Positions 42,440-50,838 of a stretch of 64,000 bases of DNA are shown one piece after another (the first letter of the stretch is position 1; the number at the start of each line of letters is the position of its first letter). The notes beneath the pieces are model-generated. The model saw only the letters and a list, made by a program, of their open reading frames with translations. It searched no databases and was not told where the DNA came from. Location of the stretch: positions 1 through 64,000 of the forward strand of contig CAYPYN010000001.1 in the NCBI GenBank assembly GCA_964415295.1, in the 5' to 3' direction. A program made the translations under genes and the position numbers. The stretch comes from SB21 sp964415295 (GTDB taxonomy: Bacteria > CLD3 > SB21).

Positions 42440-43558
42440 TTACAGTTTCTCTGCAACCGCATTGGCGATATCCAGCGTCTTGCTAGAACCGCCCATGTCG
42501 TATGTGCGTACTTTGCCTTCGCGAATAACTTCGGCGGTCGCTTTTTCGAGTTTATCACCCATCGCGGTCTCACCAAGCCAATCGAGCATCATCTTCGCTG
42601 CCAGGATCGTGGCGATCGGATTGACTTTATACATGCCGGAATATTTTGGAGCGGAACCGTGGCTGGGTTCGAATACAGCCAGCTTCTCGCCGATATTGCC
42701 CGAACAACCGAAACCGAGTCCGCCGACCAATTGCGCCGCAAGGTCCGAGATCACATCGCCGTAAAGATTGGGAGCGACCAGCACGTCATAGCTGAGCGGG
42801 TTTTTCAAAAGCCACATCGTCATCGCGTCGATATTGGCGTCGTCCATCTGGATCTCTGGGAATTCCTTCGCCACCGATTTGGCGATATCGAAGAACATTC
42901 CGTCCGTGGCACGCACAACATTGGCTTTGTGAACGACCGTAACTTTTTTGCGCTTGAATTTGCGCGCGAATTCGAACGCGGCGCGGACAATGCGTTCCGA
43001 TCCTTTTTTCGTGTTGATCTTGCAGGAAATAGCAAATTCATCCGACTTCAATGACTTGAACGGAGCAAAATTCTTGCTCAATTCGGCCAGCGTATCGGAC
43101 ATTTTCTGCGGAACGGGATTGAATTCCACTCCCGCATACAGGTCTTCCGTATTTTCCCGAAAGATCACCATATCGATATTCTCTTTGAAATTCAGCGGAT
43201 TGCCGGGATACGCTTTGCAGGGCCGCAGACACGTATAAAGATCAAAGATCTGTCGCATGCGCACGATCGGCGAACGGTAGATCAGACCTTTGCCTTTGAG
43301 ATCTTTGGCCAATTCAGCCTCCGCATCCTTCACGGGTTTCGACGTGATCGCGCCGAACATCGCCGCGTCCACTTCATACAACAGGTCCAACGTCCTCTGA
43401 GGCAGGGCGTCGCCTTCCTGGCACCAGAATTCCCAGCCGATGTCTCCGTGAATGTATTCGGCATCCAGTTTCAATTTATCCAAAACGATCTTCGCAGCTT
43501 CAAGAACTTCCACTCCAACTCCGTCCCCGGGAAGCCACGCAATTTTGTACTTAGCCAT
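42440..43558 (-). CDS. Isocitrate/homoisocitrate dehydrogenase-like beta-decarboxylating dehydrogenase
   Basis: 372 aa. The nucleotide segment LPGDGVGVEV, the substrate segment SPIVRMRQIFDLYTCLRPCK (Ser96, Arg100, Arg102, Arg112), FRENTEDLYAGVEF with Arg134, the catalytic Lys in HKANVVRATDGMF and the metal Asp residues in NLYGDVISDLAAQL are complete. The RENTED motif is of the isocitrate/homoisocitrate type, not the RELTGG of isopropylmalate dehydrogenase. NAD versus NADP cannot be settled by eye. It may finish a TCA-like or a 2-oxoacid-elongation sequence started by the LeuCD-like hydro-lyase. An AGGAGGAA site precedes ATG. Confidence 0.9.
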   Translation of the reverse strand: MAKYKIAWLPGDGVGVEVLEAAKIVLDKLKLDAEYIHGDIGWEFWCQEGDALPQRTLDLLYEVDAAMFGAITSKPVKDAEAELAKDLKGKGLIYRSPIVRMRQIFDLYTCLRPCKAYPGNPLNFKENIDMVIFRENTEDLYAGVEFNPVPQKMSDTLAELSKNFAPFKSLKSDEFAISCKINTKKGSERIVRAAFEFARKFKRKKVTVVHKANVVRATDGMFFDIAKSVAKEFPEIQMDDANIDAMTMWLLKNPLSYDVLVAPNLYGDVISDLAAQLVGGLGFGCSGNIGEKLAVFEPSHGSAPKYSGMYKVNPIATILAAKMMLDWLGETAMGDKLEKATAEVIREGKVRTYDMGGSSKTLDIANAVAEKL

Positions 43559-43680
43559 ATTTCCTCCTGATAACGATGTTATTAACCGCCTTAATTTAAT
43601 AAAAAAGGACGCCTAAAACGCTGACGTAGGTCATGTTTTGACATGATTTATAGTAATGTTTTGAACCGGGAGGAAAAGTT

Positions 43681-43710
43681 ATGACTGGTAATGAAGTTAA
43701 GATGCTGTAG
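43681..43710 (+). other. Nine-codon mini-ORF with strong SD
   Basis: In the 213-nt gap between the dehydrogenase and MlaF-like genes, GGGAGGAAAAGTT precedes ATG and a nine-codon frame (MTGNEVKML) ending in TAG. The SD is excellent but the frame is tiny and lies on the opposite strand from both neighbours. A TTGACA hexamer occurs at 43638-43643 without a matching -10. It may be a chance site or the remnant of a lost gene. Confidence 0.2.
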
Positions 43711-43771
43711 GAGACGGGAGTGTTGAAAAATTCAATAGTGGGCAGGGAACAACAAACCTAAGGAAGAACGA

Positions 43772-44533
43772 TTAACGGCCGTCTTTTAGAACCGGCTGGA
43801 TGGGACCCTCAATATTTCCTTCGATGAATTGCCGTACAACGGCGTCGTCGGTGGCCTTCAACTCATCCGTGGTTCCTTTGAACCGAACCACCCCGTAATG
43901 CAGCATCGCCACATGATCGGATATGGTATACACACTACGCATGTCGTGAGTCACGACAATGGAGGTAATGTTGAGTTCGTTATTCAAACGAATGATCAGG
44001 TCGTCAATGATGGCCGACATGACCGGGTCAAGACCTGTGGTGGGTTCGTCATACAATACATACTTCGGATCCATCGCCAGCGCGCGCGCGAGACTGACCC
44101 GCTTTTTCATACCGCCGGAAAGTTCGGAAGGCTTGTATTTTTCTATTCCCGGCAGACCAACCATTTCCAGCAGGCGAACGATCTTGTCGGAGATCTCTTT
44201 TTCGGATAATTTTGTATGTTCCCTCAAACCCAGTCCGATATTCTCTTCCACATTCATAGAGTCAAATAACGCGCCGTTTTGAAAGACCAGCCCCATTTTC
44301 TTGCGTGTTTCAAAGAGCTCCTCTGACGACATGTCGTTCAGATTTTCGCCTTCGATCGTGACTTTTCCCATGTCGGGCCTGAGTAGCCCGATGATGTGTT
44401 TGAGCAGAACGCTTTTGCCGCATCCCGAACGGCCGATGATCGTGGTGATCTTGCCGGTTTCGATCTGGAGATCAACACCGTTGAGGATCTTTTTGTCGCG
44501 AAACGATTTATGTAATTTAGTGATCTGAATCAT
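43772..44533 (-). CDS. MlaF-like phospholipid/ABC transporter ATP-binding protein
   Basis: 253 aa. Walker A GRSGCGKS, a Q-loop in GLVFQNGALFDSMNVEENIGLGL, signature LSGGMKKR, Walker B YVLYDEPTTGLDP and H-loop THDMRS are present. The LSGGMKKRVSLARALA and YDEPTTGLDPV patterns are the MlaF (Mkl/Ttg2A) branch, which moves phospholipids or other hydrophobic molecules between inner and outer membrane. It follows the MlaE-like permease gene by 49 nt; MlaD is not in the window. Confidence 0.92.
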   Translation of the reverse strand: MIQITKLHKSFRDKKILNGVDLQIETGKITTIIGRSGCGKSVLLKHIIGLLRPDMGKVTIEGENLNDMSSEELFETRKKMGLVFQNGALFDSMNVEENIGLGLREHTKLSEKEISDKIVRLLEMVGLPGIEKYKPSELSGGMKKRVSLARALAMDPKYVLYDEPTTGLDPVMSAIIDDLIIRLNNELNITSIVVTHDMRSVYTISDHVAMLHYGVVRFKGTTDELKATDDAVVRQFIEGNIEGPIQPVLKDGR

Positions 44534-44582
44534 TGGAAGAATTGAGTCATTGGACCATTAATTCATTACTCATTATTCATTA

Positions 44583-45398
44583 CTATAAGAAGAATATGGA
44601 TGCCACCACATAATCATTCACAAGTATCGCGGCCGAAGACAAAACGAACGCGCGGATCGTGGCATTCCCGACTCCTTCCGCGCCGCCTTCCGTGGCAAAT
44701 CCGACGTAACAGCCGATTAACGATGTAGAAGCTCCGAAGAGCAGGGCCTTGACCATGCCGGCGAAAAAATCCCTCAATTCCATAAACCTCTGAATGCTCG
44801 CAAAGAACGCCTGCGGCGCCACGTCCATGGATACATAGCCCACAAACATGGAACCGAAGATCGCAATAAAATCGGCAAAGATAATGAGAACCGGTAACAT
44901 GATGATGCCGGCCAGAAGGCGCGGCGTGGCCAGATAACGGATCGGATCAATGGCCATGGTTTCCAACGCGTCGATCTGCTCGGTCACACGCATCGTTCCG
45001 ATCTCGGCGGCGATCGAAGCGCCGAAACGTCCGGATAGAACGAGTCCGGTCAGAACCGGCGCCAGTTCCGTCGTGATCGCGCGCGCCGTGGCCGATCCGA
45101 GGAACATATTGGGCGAACCGAATCCCTCCAGCTGGTATCCGGCCTGAACCGCGCTCACCATACCCGCAAACGTTGCCGAAACGATCACAAGAGGAATGGA
45201 GTTCACGCCGACGATCACCATTTGCTCCAATACCAGTTTCCGGTCGCGGTGCACGTATCGCAGATTTTTGATGGCGAAGTAAAGCAGCATGATCGACTCG
45301 CCCAAACCGGAGAAAAAGAACAGCACTTTTCGGCCGAACTTATCGATCAGCAGGAATTCAGCTATTATGATCAGTATTTTTTTGAAGGAAGACATCAT
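44583..45398 (-). CDS. MlaE-like ABC transporter permease
   Basis: 271 aa, five or six TM helices. The MlaE/TGD1 family core is clear: FAGMVSAVQAGYQLEGFG, ELAPVLTGLVLSGRFGASIAAEIGTMRVTEQIDALETMAIDP (split motif over about 115-155) and GGAEGVGNAT near the C-terminus. It should form the membrane dimer that works with the ATPase at 43772. Two consecutive ATGs begin the frame and the SD is weak, so the exact start could be one codon later. Confidence 0.93.
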   Translation of the reverse strand: MMSSFKKILIIIAEFLLIDKFGRKVLFFFSGLGESIMLLYFAIKNLRYVHRDRKLVLEQMVIVGVNSIPLVIVSATFAGMVSAVQAGYQLEGFGSPNMFLGSATARAITTELAPVLTGLVLSGRFGASIAAEIGTMRVTEQIDALETMAIDPIRYLATPRLLAGIIMLPVLIIFADFIAIFGSMFVGYVSMDVAPQAFFASIQRFMELRDFFAGMVKALLFGASTSLIGCYVGFATEGGAEGVGNATIRAFVLSSAAILVNDYVVASIFFL

Positions 45399-45461
45399 TA
45401 ATTAGCCACAAAAAAGCGCAAGAAGCACAAAAATACTTATTTTTGGTCAATATATATTTCT

Positions 45462-46982
45462 TTACTCCGGTCTCATCGTCGGGAAGAACAGAACATCACG
45501 AATCGATTCCTGCCCGGTGAGCATCATCACAAGACGGTCGATGCCGATGCCTTCCCCAGCCGTCGGCGGCATGCCGTATTCGATCGCGCGCAGAAAATCC
45601 TCATCCAGCATCTGGGCCTCTTCATCGCCCCGCGCACGCAGACCCATTTGCGCCTCGAACCGCTGACGCTGATCGATAGGATCATTCAATTCGCTGAACG
45701 CATTGGCCACTTCGCTCCCCAGGATGAACAGTTCGAATCGTTCCACCACGCCTTTTTTCGAACGATGCTTTTTTGCCAACGGAGAAATCTCGATCGGCTG
45801 CTCCATGATAAATACCGGCTGGATAAGGTGTTCCTGTACTTTGACACTGAAGATCTCGTCGATGATCTTTCCGCGGTCCCACGATTTCTCCAGAGGGATC
45901 TCCATCTTACGGCATTCCGCGCGAAGCGCTTCTTCCGGCATCCCGGATACGTCCAAATCCGCATATTTCCTGATCGCATCAAACATGCTCAGACGCTCAT
46001 ACGGAGGAGCGAAATTGACGACATGCCCCATCGTTTCGAATTTCGTGGAACCGATGACCTGCTGCGCCACAAAGGCCAGCATGTCTTCGGTTAGGGTCAT
46101 CAGATCGTAAAAATCAGAATACGCTTCGTAGAATTCCAGCATGGTGAATTCGGGATTATGAAAGCGGTCCATGCCTTCGTTGCGGAAGATCTTGGATATC
46201 TCATACACCCTTTCGCATCCGCCGACGATGAGGCGCTTCAGGTAAAGTTCCAGCGCAATGCGCATGTAAAGTTTGACGTCCAGCGCATTGTGATGGGTCA
46301 CAAAAGGCCTTGCCGAGGCGCCGCCGTACAACGGCTGCAGGATCGGTGTTTCGACTTCCAAGTAGTCGCGTTTATTGAGAAATTCCCGGATGGCCGAAAT
46401 GATCTTGCTGCGTTTGACGAATACGTCGCGCACTTCGGGATGCGTGATCATGTCGGCATAACGCTGGCGGTAGCGGAATTCGATGTCCTCCACGTCGCTG
46501 AACCGCTGTACGGTTCCGTCCTCCAGTACTTTCTCTTTACCGGCCGGCAGATACCGCAGGCTTTTGCACAGCAGGGTGATCTCCTCCGCTTTGATGGTGA
46601 TCTCGCCGGTGTGCGTCTTGAAGAGAATACCTTTGACGCCGATGATGTCGCCCAGGTCAAACAGCTTGCTGAAGGCCTCATACATCGTCTCACCCAGAGC
46701 ATCCTTGCGCGCATAGATCTGAATACGTCCGTGCGGATCCATGATATGCGCAAAAGCCGTCTTGCCTTTACTGCGGAGGGACATGATGCGCCCGCAAACC
46801 TGAACACGCACGGCCTCCGGGCTGTCCAACTGCGTATCGTCCTTCACACCCAGTTTGTCGAATTGCTCCAGCAGTTCTTTGGAGAAATATTCACGTTGAT
46901 ATTTGTACGGGTATGGCTCGATCCCTATTTCGCGTAATTTATCCAGTTTCTCACGGCGAACTTTAAGTAATTCTTCTTCCAC
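45462..46982 (-). CDS. lysS: Lysyl-tRNA synthetase (class II)
   Basis: 506 aa. The start is GTG 46982 with AGAGGAA 5-8 nt upstream. The N-terminal OB-fold anticodon domain (about 55-150; VQVCGRIMSLRSKGKTAF) is followed by the class II core: motif 1 around SAIREFLNKRDYLEVETPIL, motif 2 FRNEGMDRFHNPEFTMLE and motif 3 GEGIGIDRLVMMLTG. The sequence RVYEISKIFRNE is typical of LysS. It charges tRNA-Lys in the cytosol. It is preceded by the MlaE gene and followed by a lipoprotein gene on the same strand, 15 nt away. Confidence 0.97.
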   Translation of the reverse strand: MEEELLKVRREKLDKLREIGIEPYPYKYQREYFSKELLEQFDKLGVKDDTQLDSPEAVRVQVCGRIMSLRSKGKTAFAHIMDPHGRIQIYARKDALGETMYEAFSKLFDLGDIIGVKGILFKTHTGEITIKAEEITLLCKSLRYLPAGKEKVLEDGTVQRFSDVEDIEFRYRQRYADMITHPEVRDVFVKRSKIISAIREFLNKRDYLEVETPILQPLYGGASARPFVTHHNALDVKLYMRIALELYLKRLIVGGCERVYEISKIFRNEGMDRFHNPEFTMLEFYEAYSDFYDLMTLTEDMLAFVAQQVIGSTKFETMGHVVNFAPPYERLSMFDAIRKYADLDVSGMPEEALRAECRKMEIPLEKSWDRGKIIDEIFSVKVQEHLIQPVFIMEQPIEISPLAKKHRSKKGVVERFELFILGSEVANAFSELNDPIDQRQRFEAQMGLRARGDEEAQMLDEDFLRAIEYGMPPTAGEGIGIDRLVMMLTGQESIRDVLFFPTMRPE

Positions 46983-46996
46983 GCTTTCCTCTTTTA

Positions 46997-47614
46997 CTAA
47001 TTAAATGATATTTGAAATGATTTCTTGAATTCGTTCAGCAATACCACGCGGTAAGCCGGCTTGTAAGTATCGGTGTACTGATTGGAATGATGCGAACTCC
47101 TGTAATGATTGTTACGCATCTGATCTTCAAATAAACGCACTTTTTCAGGCTCAAAAGGCAGTACCCCGTCCTCGCACAATGCCAGGCAGAGCTTCCAGCT
47201 GTGCAAAAATTTTTCGTTGATCCTCGGATAGCTCTGCGAAGACACCACCATCACGCGCCAGAGCGTGGTCGCATCGAGACCGAGTCGTTTGAAAGGCCTG
47301 AGATTGATCCGTACGATGGAACTATCCGTTGAAATATTTTCGATCAGGGGTTCCTCGGGAAATTCTCCGGCATTGATCGAGGCCATTTCGTAATCCAGGT
47401 ACTCCTTGGCGGCAATGGTATCGCCCATGATATGTTCGATGCCAAGATTACCCTGATACAGCAGCTTATAGGCATCCTGGATCTCGAAACCCGGTCTCAG
47501 TTTCCGGTGATAATCGATCAGTTCTGCCAGTTTCGTTTCTTCATCGCTCAGCGATGGCCCGCAGGACCACATCCCGATCGCGACCAGCAGGTAACTATAT
47601 TTTCTGAAGAACAA
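46997..47614 (-). CDS. Hypothetical lipoprotein
   Basis: 205 aa from TTG 47614, chosen because an AAAGGAG site lies 7 nt upstream and the frame then starts with a short signal (FFRKYSYLLVAIGMWSC) whose Cys fits a lipobox. The open frame reaches back to 47701, but that would run deep into the methyltransferase gene. Overlap with the stop of that gene is about 20 nt, which suggests coupling. The mature protein is rich in charged and aromatic residues and its family was not recognised. Confidence 0.65.
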   Translation of the reverse strand: MFFRKYSYLLVAIGMWSCGPSLSDEETKLAELIDYHRKLRPGFEIQDAYKLLYQGNLGIEHIMGDTIAAKEYLDYEMASINAGEFPEEPLIENISTDSSIVRINLRPFKRLGLDATTLWRVMVVSSQSYPRINEKFLHSWKLCLALCEDGVLPFEPEKVRLFEDQMRNNHYRSSHHSNQYTDTYKPAYRVVLLNEFKKSFQISFN

Positions 47615-48194
47615 CAAAGCGCTCCTTTCCGAGCCGTTTGGGAACGGAGTTGGTCGGAATTTCATCCGTGATTGTTTTGAAGGCGTTTCCGAATTTTTCA
47701 TCCACTTCCTCGTATCGAATGGCGAACGGCGGTCCGCCCGGTCTTCCGTCTGTCGGAAAGAAAAGACCGATAAGATGGCCGCCGGGCTTCAGCAGTTGTT
47801 GAACGGCCTTTACGTATTCGTCCCGCCGTTCCGGATCGATGGCGCAATAACAAGTATATTCCAGTACGAAATCAAAATAGCCCTTAAATTTTTCCGGCAT
47901 ACCGAATAAGTCGGCTTTCACCAGATCGATATTTTTCACGTGCGGCGGAATATTCGCCTTCAGGGTGGCCAGAGGTTCCGCCGCAAAATCGACAGCTGAA
48001 ACCTCAAAACCGTTTTCTGCAAATAGCAGTGCGTCGTGTCCGTTACCGCATCCCAAAATCGCGATACGGCCTTTCCCAAGCGTATGACGAGACGCCAGCC
48101 AGGCTTCAAATACCGGGGTCGGCCCGCCCAGATCCCAACGCGGCCGCTCTTCACGGTAGATCCGGTCCCAGTACTCAGGATGATTGACGTTCAT
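47595..48194 (-). CDS. SAM-dependent methyltransferase, thiopurine S-methyltransferase-like
   Basis: 199 aa. Class I methyltransferase with the SAM motif ILGCGNGHDALLFAENGFEVSAVDF (about 43-67). The family-specific YWDRIYREERPRWDLGGPTPVF at the N-terminus and YTCYCAIDPERRDEYV in the middle resemble TPMT-type enzymes that methylate thiol or selenium/tellurium compounds. The target is unknown. It overlaps the DUF2304 gene by 20 nt at its start, as part of a tight minus-strand cluster. Confidence 0.88.
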   Translation of the reverse strand: MNVNHPEYWDRIYREERPRWDLGGPTPVFEAWLASRHTLGKGRIAILGCGNGHDALLFAENGFEVSAVDFAAEPLATLKANIPPHVKNIDLVKADLFGMPEKFKGYFDFVLEYTCYCAIDPERRDEYVKAVQQLLKPGGHLIGLFFPTDGRPGGPPFAIRYEEVDEKFGNAFKTITDEIPTNSVPKRLGKERFVVLQKI

Positions 48195-48558
48195 CTTTCA
48201 ACTTCTTCAATTCCGTTCTCAGCAGCGCGATTTCCTGAGCCAGCGTCTTATTCTTCTCGGTCAATTCGGAAATGACCACGGAAAAATGAATCATCAGAAC
48301 CATGCCGAAGAAAAGCGCCACAAGGAAAAGCAACGCAGGAGCATAGCCGACTCCCAGAGCGTGAGCCACTCTATCCAGCAGGTCCCTCCATACCGAGAAA
48401 AGGATCATGACGATGCCGGCGCCGAACCAAACCAGCGAGTATTTTTCACGCAGTTTCTTTCGGCGTATCAGTTCGAATACAAACAGCATCACGGCGAGGC
48501 TTACGGCAATCGCCACCACTTGTATGCGCCAAATCTCTACCATTCCCTGTTCCATCAT
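48175..48558 (-). CDS. DUF2304 small membrane protein
   Basis: 127 aa. Three TM helices (about 9-27, 42-58, 73-93) are followed by a C-terminal charged coiled coil (about 95-127). Size, topology and the EKYSLVWFGAGIVMILFSV segment match DUF2304, a family commonly encoded next to polyprenyl-phosphate glycosyltransferases. The ATG overlaps the stop of the GT2 gene (ATGA), so it is almost certainly co-translated with it and may assist it at the membrane. Confidence 0.85.
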   Translation of the reverse strand: MMEQGMVEIWRIQVVAIAVSLAVMLFVFELIRRKKLREKYSLVWFGAGIVMILFSVWRDLLDRVAHALGVGYAPALLFLVALFFGMVLMIHFSVVISELTEKNKTLAQEIALLRTELKKLKDERQSS

Positions 48559-49280
48559 CCCTTTTTCTTAAAAACGTTCACAAAAATGGCCAGCAGAACC
48601 TTGACCATGTAATAGGCGGAGATCCATGAACGGATCGAAGATTGACCTCCCTGCCTTTCTTTCATGACCACAGGTATCTCCGCGATCCTGAATTTACGCA
48701 GTCCCAGTACGATCACCGATTCGGGTTCCGGATAATCCGACGGATATTCACCGGCCAGCAGTTGGATGGTTTTCCGGTTAAACGCACGAAAGCCCGACGT
48801 ATTGTCCGTGATCTTCTGCCGAATGATCAGCGAATTGATCCACTCAAATATCTTGATGCCGATCCGTCTTAAGAAGGTAGACCGGAAACCGGAACTTCCG
48901 GCTTCCAGAAAACGCGAACCGATCACCGCATCGTGCGAACCGGCAACGATCGGAGCGATCATGGCCGGTATGAAAGCCGGATCGTGCTGGCCGTCGCCGT
49001 CGATCTGAATGGCCACATCGTAGTCGTTTTCAAACGCGTATTTGAATCCGGTTTGCACGGCGCCGCCGATCCCGAGATTGTACGGCAGATCGATAACGAT
49101 AGCGCCCGTCGTTTCCGCCACCATCAGCGTATTGTCCTTCGAGCCGTCATTGATGATGGCCGCATCGAGGACGGCATCAACAAGTTTCTTGCGAACCTCA
49201 AAAATATTTCTGACCACGGCCGCAATATTCATTTCTTCGTTGTAAGCGGGAACTATCACCAGCACTCTAATCACGCCCAC
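48555..49280 (-). CDS. Family 2 glycosyltransferase, DPM1/polyprenyl-phosphate type
   Basis: 241 aa. The GT-A fold shows VIVPAYNEEMNIAAVV at the N-terminus, the DXD-like QIDGDGQHDP and the acceptor-site region ASSGFRAFNRK-type NTSGFRAFNRKT. It resembles dolichol- or undecaprenyl-phosphate mannose/glucose synthases that load a sugar on a lipid carrier. The start is taken as GTG 49280; GTG 49274 is an equally good alternative. It overlaps the upstream membrane glycosyltransferase gene by 14 nt, in an operon of four. Confidence 0.9.
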   Translation of the reverse strand: MGVIRVLVIVPAYNEEMNIAAVVRNIFEVRKKLVDAVLDAAIINDGSKDNTLMVAETTGAIVIDLPYNLGIGGAVQTGFKYAFENDYDVAIQIDGDGQHDPAFIPAMIAPIVAGSHDAVIGSRFLEAGSSGFRSTFLRRIGIKIFEWINSLIIRQKITDNTSGFRAFNRKTIQLLAGEYPSDYPEPESVIVLGLRKFRIAEIPVVMKERQGGQSSIRSWISAYYMVKVLLAIFVNVFKKKG

Positions 49281-50838
49281 CTGCTTCCTTCTTCGCGTAC
49301 TTGCGAAAGGCCCAATATCCTGTTCCGGCGGCCAGCAATATATTTATCGTAAGCAATAACATGATCCAAAACGTTTTGATCCCGGCATAATAAAGGTACA
49401 TGAACCAATAGTCGATCAGGTTGATAACAGCGTTCGGATCGGAAATCGGGATCCTTTGTTGTGAATCCGTGATCCGAAGGTTTCCGATTTCGCCGTCCAG
49501 ATGCTTCTGCACGGACAAACCGAGCAGTTTCCAATGCCCGACGACCGGAGAATATGACGGTATATACCGGCTCTTATACAAAAATTCCGGATCCGAGAAA
49601 TCCCTCGTGTACGGGTATTCACCGATATAACGCAGGTAACTTCCCAGGTATACGCTCAGGCCCCCGATCTGGATCACCAGACCAACCGCACTGAGGAAAA
49701 TCGCCGCGAATTTAACTATTTTTTTCCTTTGTTCCAAAGAATTTTGAATCACTTCCCCTGCGGGGAGAATCAAAAATGGTATGAGCGGGATCAGATACCT
49801 TGGTCCCCAGCTCCCGTCCCCGGCCCATGCAAAATATTTTGCATGGAGGATCAGCATGACCAGTGTGAGCAAACCCGCCAGCACCGCTTCGCCTGGAAAT
49901 TTACGGGACCACGGCACGGCCGCGGCAAAGATCATCAGGGTCATAGGTGCATAGAGGAAAAAACTCTTTCCAGGGCTGAGCAGCAATCCGTACAAACCGC
50001 GCCACAAAGGGTAATTAAAAGGCTGAGGCTTATGCGTATAACCGGAAGAGAAGATGTCGCCAAATTGCGCATAATTATAGACAACAATCACCACACCCGC
50101 CGCAACGATCCAAACAATCAGGATCATTCCGTCCCTCCAGAAGGAAGGATTGGCAAAGAGACGCCCGACGCCGCGCATCCCGTGCGTACGAAAGACCCCT
50201 CTGTCCCAGATCATGATGAAATAAACGGCAAAAACCGGAAGGATGATCAGAAAAGAGATTTTGGTGTTCAATAAATAAAACAGAGCCCACCCGGCCAAAT
50301 GAAGATACCGTTTCTTCCTTTCCGTTTTGAAAACAAACAGACCATAAGCCGCGGCCAGCAGACACAGCGTGATCAAAGGCTCTCTCATGGAAGATTTGGC
50401 GTAAGGGAATAGATTGGTAGAAAAAAGCAGTGCCGCTGTCAGAAAAAAGGACAGACGGGACGAATATCCCAACCTGCGTGCGAAAGCAAAGAATAAGACG
50501 CCGATCAGCGCGCAGACAAATTGATTGGTCAGCGACAAACTTCCTTTCAGAATAAAAGTCCGGTAGGCCTCCGGGATCGGCAGAACGTGAACCGCCGCCT
50601 TACCGGCCGCATAGAATGGAACGGACAGTAACGTATACCCTAATCCGCCGCCGACGTAGAATCTTCCGTCCTTGCCGTAAGAACCGTTGCTCACGATGGA
50701 GTCGGGAATGGCCAGCGTTCCATGTTCTACCAGGCTTTGGGTTTCCAGGAAGAACGCCGTTTCATCGCTGGAGGCGATCCTTCCGCCCGCCGTCAGAAGA
50801 AAAGCGGAAAGAAAAAATACGTACAACGAAGCTTTCAT
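49267..50838 (-). CDS. Multi-pass membrane glycosyltransferase-like protein (GT-C type)
   Basis: 523 aa with about 10-12 TM helices. The first loop carries DETAFFLETQSLVEHGTLAIPD, an Asp-Glu pair in the usual place of GT-C enzymes that use lipid-linked sugars, and the MREPLITLCLLAAAYGLFV region resembles ArnT/PMT-like proteins. It probably transfers the sugar loaded by the GT2 enzyme (48555) onto an envelope or protein acceptor. No family motif fixes the donor or acceptor. The start overlaps the stop of the GT4-like gene (ATGA). Confidence 0.75.
   Translation of the reverse strand: MKASLYVFFLSAFLLTAGGRIASSDETAFFLETQSLVEHGTLAIPDSIVSNGSYGKDGRFYVGGGLGYTLLSVPFYAAGKAAVHVLPIPEAYRTFILKGSLSLTNQFVCALIGVLFFAFARRLGYSSRLSFFLTAALLFSTNLFPYAKSSMREPLITLCLLAAAYGLFVFKTERKKRYLHLAGWALFYLLNTKISFLIILPVFAVYFIMIWDRGVFRTHGMRGVGRLFANPSFWRDGMILIVWIVAAGVVIVVYNYAQFGDIFSSGYTHKPQPFNYPLWRGLYGLLLSPGKSFFLYAPMTLMIFAAAVPWSRKFPGEAVLAGLLTLVMLILHAKYFAWAGDGSWGPRYLIPLIPFLILPAGEVIQNSLEQRKKIVKFAAIFLSAVGLVIQIGGLSVYLGSYLRYIGEYPYTRDFSDPEFLYKSRYIPSYSPVVGHWKLLGLSVQKHLDGEIGNLRITDSQQRIPISDPNAVINLIDYWFMYLYYAGIKTFWIMLLLTINILLAAGTGYWAFRKYAKKEAGGRD

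Noticed and set aside
43638..43666. TTGACA as promoter for the mini-ORF at 43681
   Set aside because: The sequence 17 nt downstream (TTGAAC) is not a -10 element.
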